From: Petrosia ficiformis
Lineage: Eukaryota > Porifera > Demospongiae > Haplosclerida > Petrosiidae
Reading direction: 5' to 3'
Length of the DNA: 64,000 bases
Assembly: GCA_947044365.1 (NCBI GenBank)
Contig: OX345636.1
Location: 26,091,466 to 26,155,465 of the forward strand
The position numbers and the translations under genes were made by a program. Positions 63,670 to 64,000 of the stretch are shown here, one piece after another. Positions within the stretch are counted from its first letter, which is position 1; each line of letters begins with the position of its first letter. The notes under the pieces were generated by a model. That model was not told where the DNA came from. It did not search any database and saw only the letters and a list, made by a program, of their open reading frames with translations.

Positions 63670-64000
63670 TTTCTTGGTTATTATAATAATACTGATCCTA
63701 GGAGTATTGGTGGGTGTCAAGCTAAGAGTTTTCGTTCAAACTTTGAGAATCCTACAGCCGGTGATACTTTAGAAGTTACACAGAATAATCCCTGTTACGC
63801 TGTACCTACATTAAGTCCTACAACATTAAATGATGGAGAACAGTACTCCAATAAGCCCCTCGCTCTCATCACTTCTTTCGGAGTTGATAACACCAACTGG
63901 TTCTACTTCATCCACGAATTCGGATACTTTAACTCCACAGGAAGCTCAAACGCCGCAAGCCTCGTGCTCAACTGGCTCATCAAGCTCAATATCACATTCA
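63670..64000 (+). CDS. Open frame to the window edge, GC-rich, unknown
   Basis: The frame opens after TAA at 63667-63669 and stays open to the edge (110 codons): TDPRSIGGCQAKSFRSNFEN, NNPCYAVPTLSPTTL, then from about 63838 QYSNKPLALITSFGVDNTNW and FGYFNSTGSSNAASLVLNWL. From about 63840 codon use turns strongly to C/G-ending codons unlike its surroundings, as in the GC-rich core of the 50299-50897 element. No domain is recognised. Confidence 0.4.

Overview
The window is AT-rich metazoan nuclear DNA with short GT-AG introns, many microsatellites and very dense, nested transposable elements (TEs). The TE mix (pogo-like transposases ending in PHD-type fingers, THAP/DDE_Tnp_4 plus YqaJ-nuclease elements, Ginger-type integrase with Ulp1 and PHD, hAT, piggyBac, and a LINE with a restriction-like endonuclease), together with a HECT gene of a type I associate with sponges and cnidarians, makes a demosponge or other early-branching invertebrate the best guess. 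No rRNA, tRNA, CRISPR array or prokaryotic feature was recognised. Most coding sequence is TE-derived and broken by frameshifts, many of them in homopolymers or short simple repeats.

Layout. 1-841: 5' part and terminus of a PIF/Harbinger element. 842-6259: mostly non-coding, with a hAT scrap, two foldback hairpins and a Ulp1-PHD tail. 6260-24300: a nested complex. A 2.6 kb two-gene element (17440-20041) carries a THAP transposase convergent with a truncated YqaJ-type accessory gene. An inverted, internally deleted relative (6260-10214) was invaded by a pogo-like element with about 300-bp inverted repeats, and then by a 6.4 kb LINE (29-bp target duplication), which itself took a 3.0 kb pogo-PHD element (TA duplication). 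A second pogo-like gene and an array of ten 63-nt exon-like units (22929-23999) follow. 24569-32240: piggyBac pieces around a degraded spliced gene and a two-gene YqaJ/THAP element. 32372-37475: a hAT element carrying a second hAT with a perfect 8-bp duplication, which in turn carries a 646-bp TTAA element.

38538-42719 holds the best-preserved genes: a HECT E3 ligase on the minus strand and an intact integrase-core protein on the plus strand. Their start codons lie head to head, 9 bp apart. 43259-45115 is a direct duplication followed by a satellite with a 100-bp period. 45233-49549 is a structurally complete two-gene YqaJ/THAP element with about 175-bp inverted repeats. 49550-64000 holds a TTAA-flanked element with GC-rich cargo, a small spliced gene of unknown function, a Tigger remnant, a Ginger-type gene, further transposase and YqaJ fragments, a 351-bp hAT MITE with perfect 8-bp duplication, and exons of a second integrase-type gene.

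How the parts work together: in the two-gene elements, a THAP DNA-binding DDE transposase faces a SWIM/YqaJ nuclease gene, presumably as transposase and accessory nuclease. PHD-type fingers recur at the C-termini of three unrelated element types, suggesting repeated recruitment of a chromatin reader. Coordinates of broken genes are outer limits of recognisable homology, not transcript models. All family assignments were made by eye from translated motifs.
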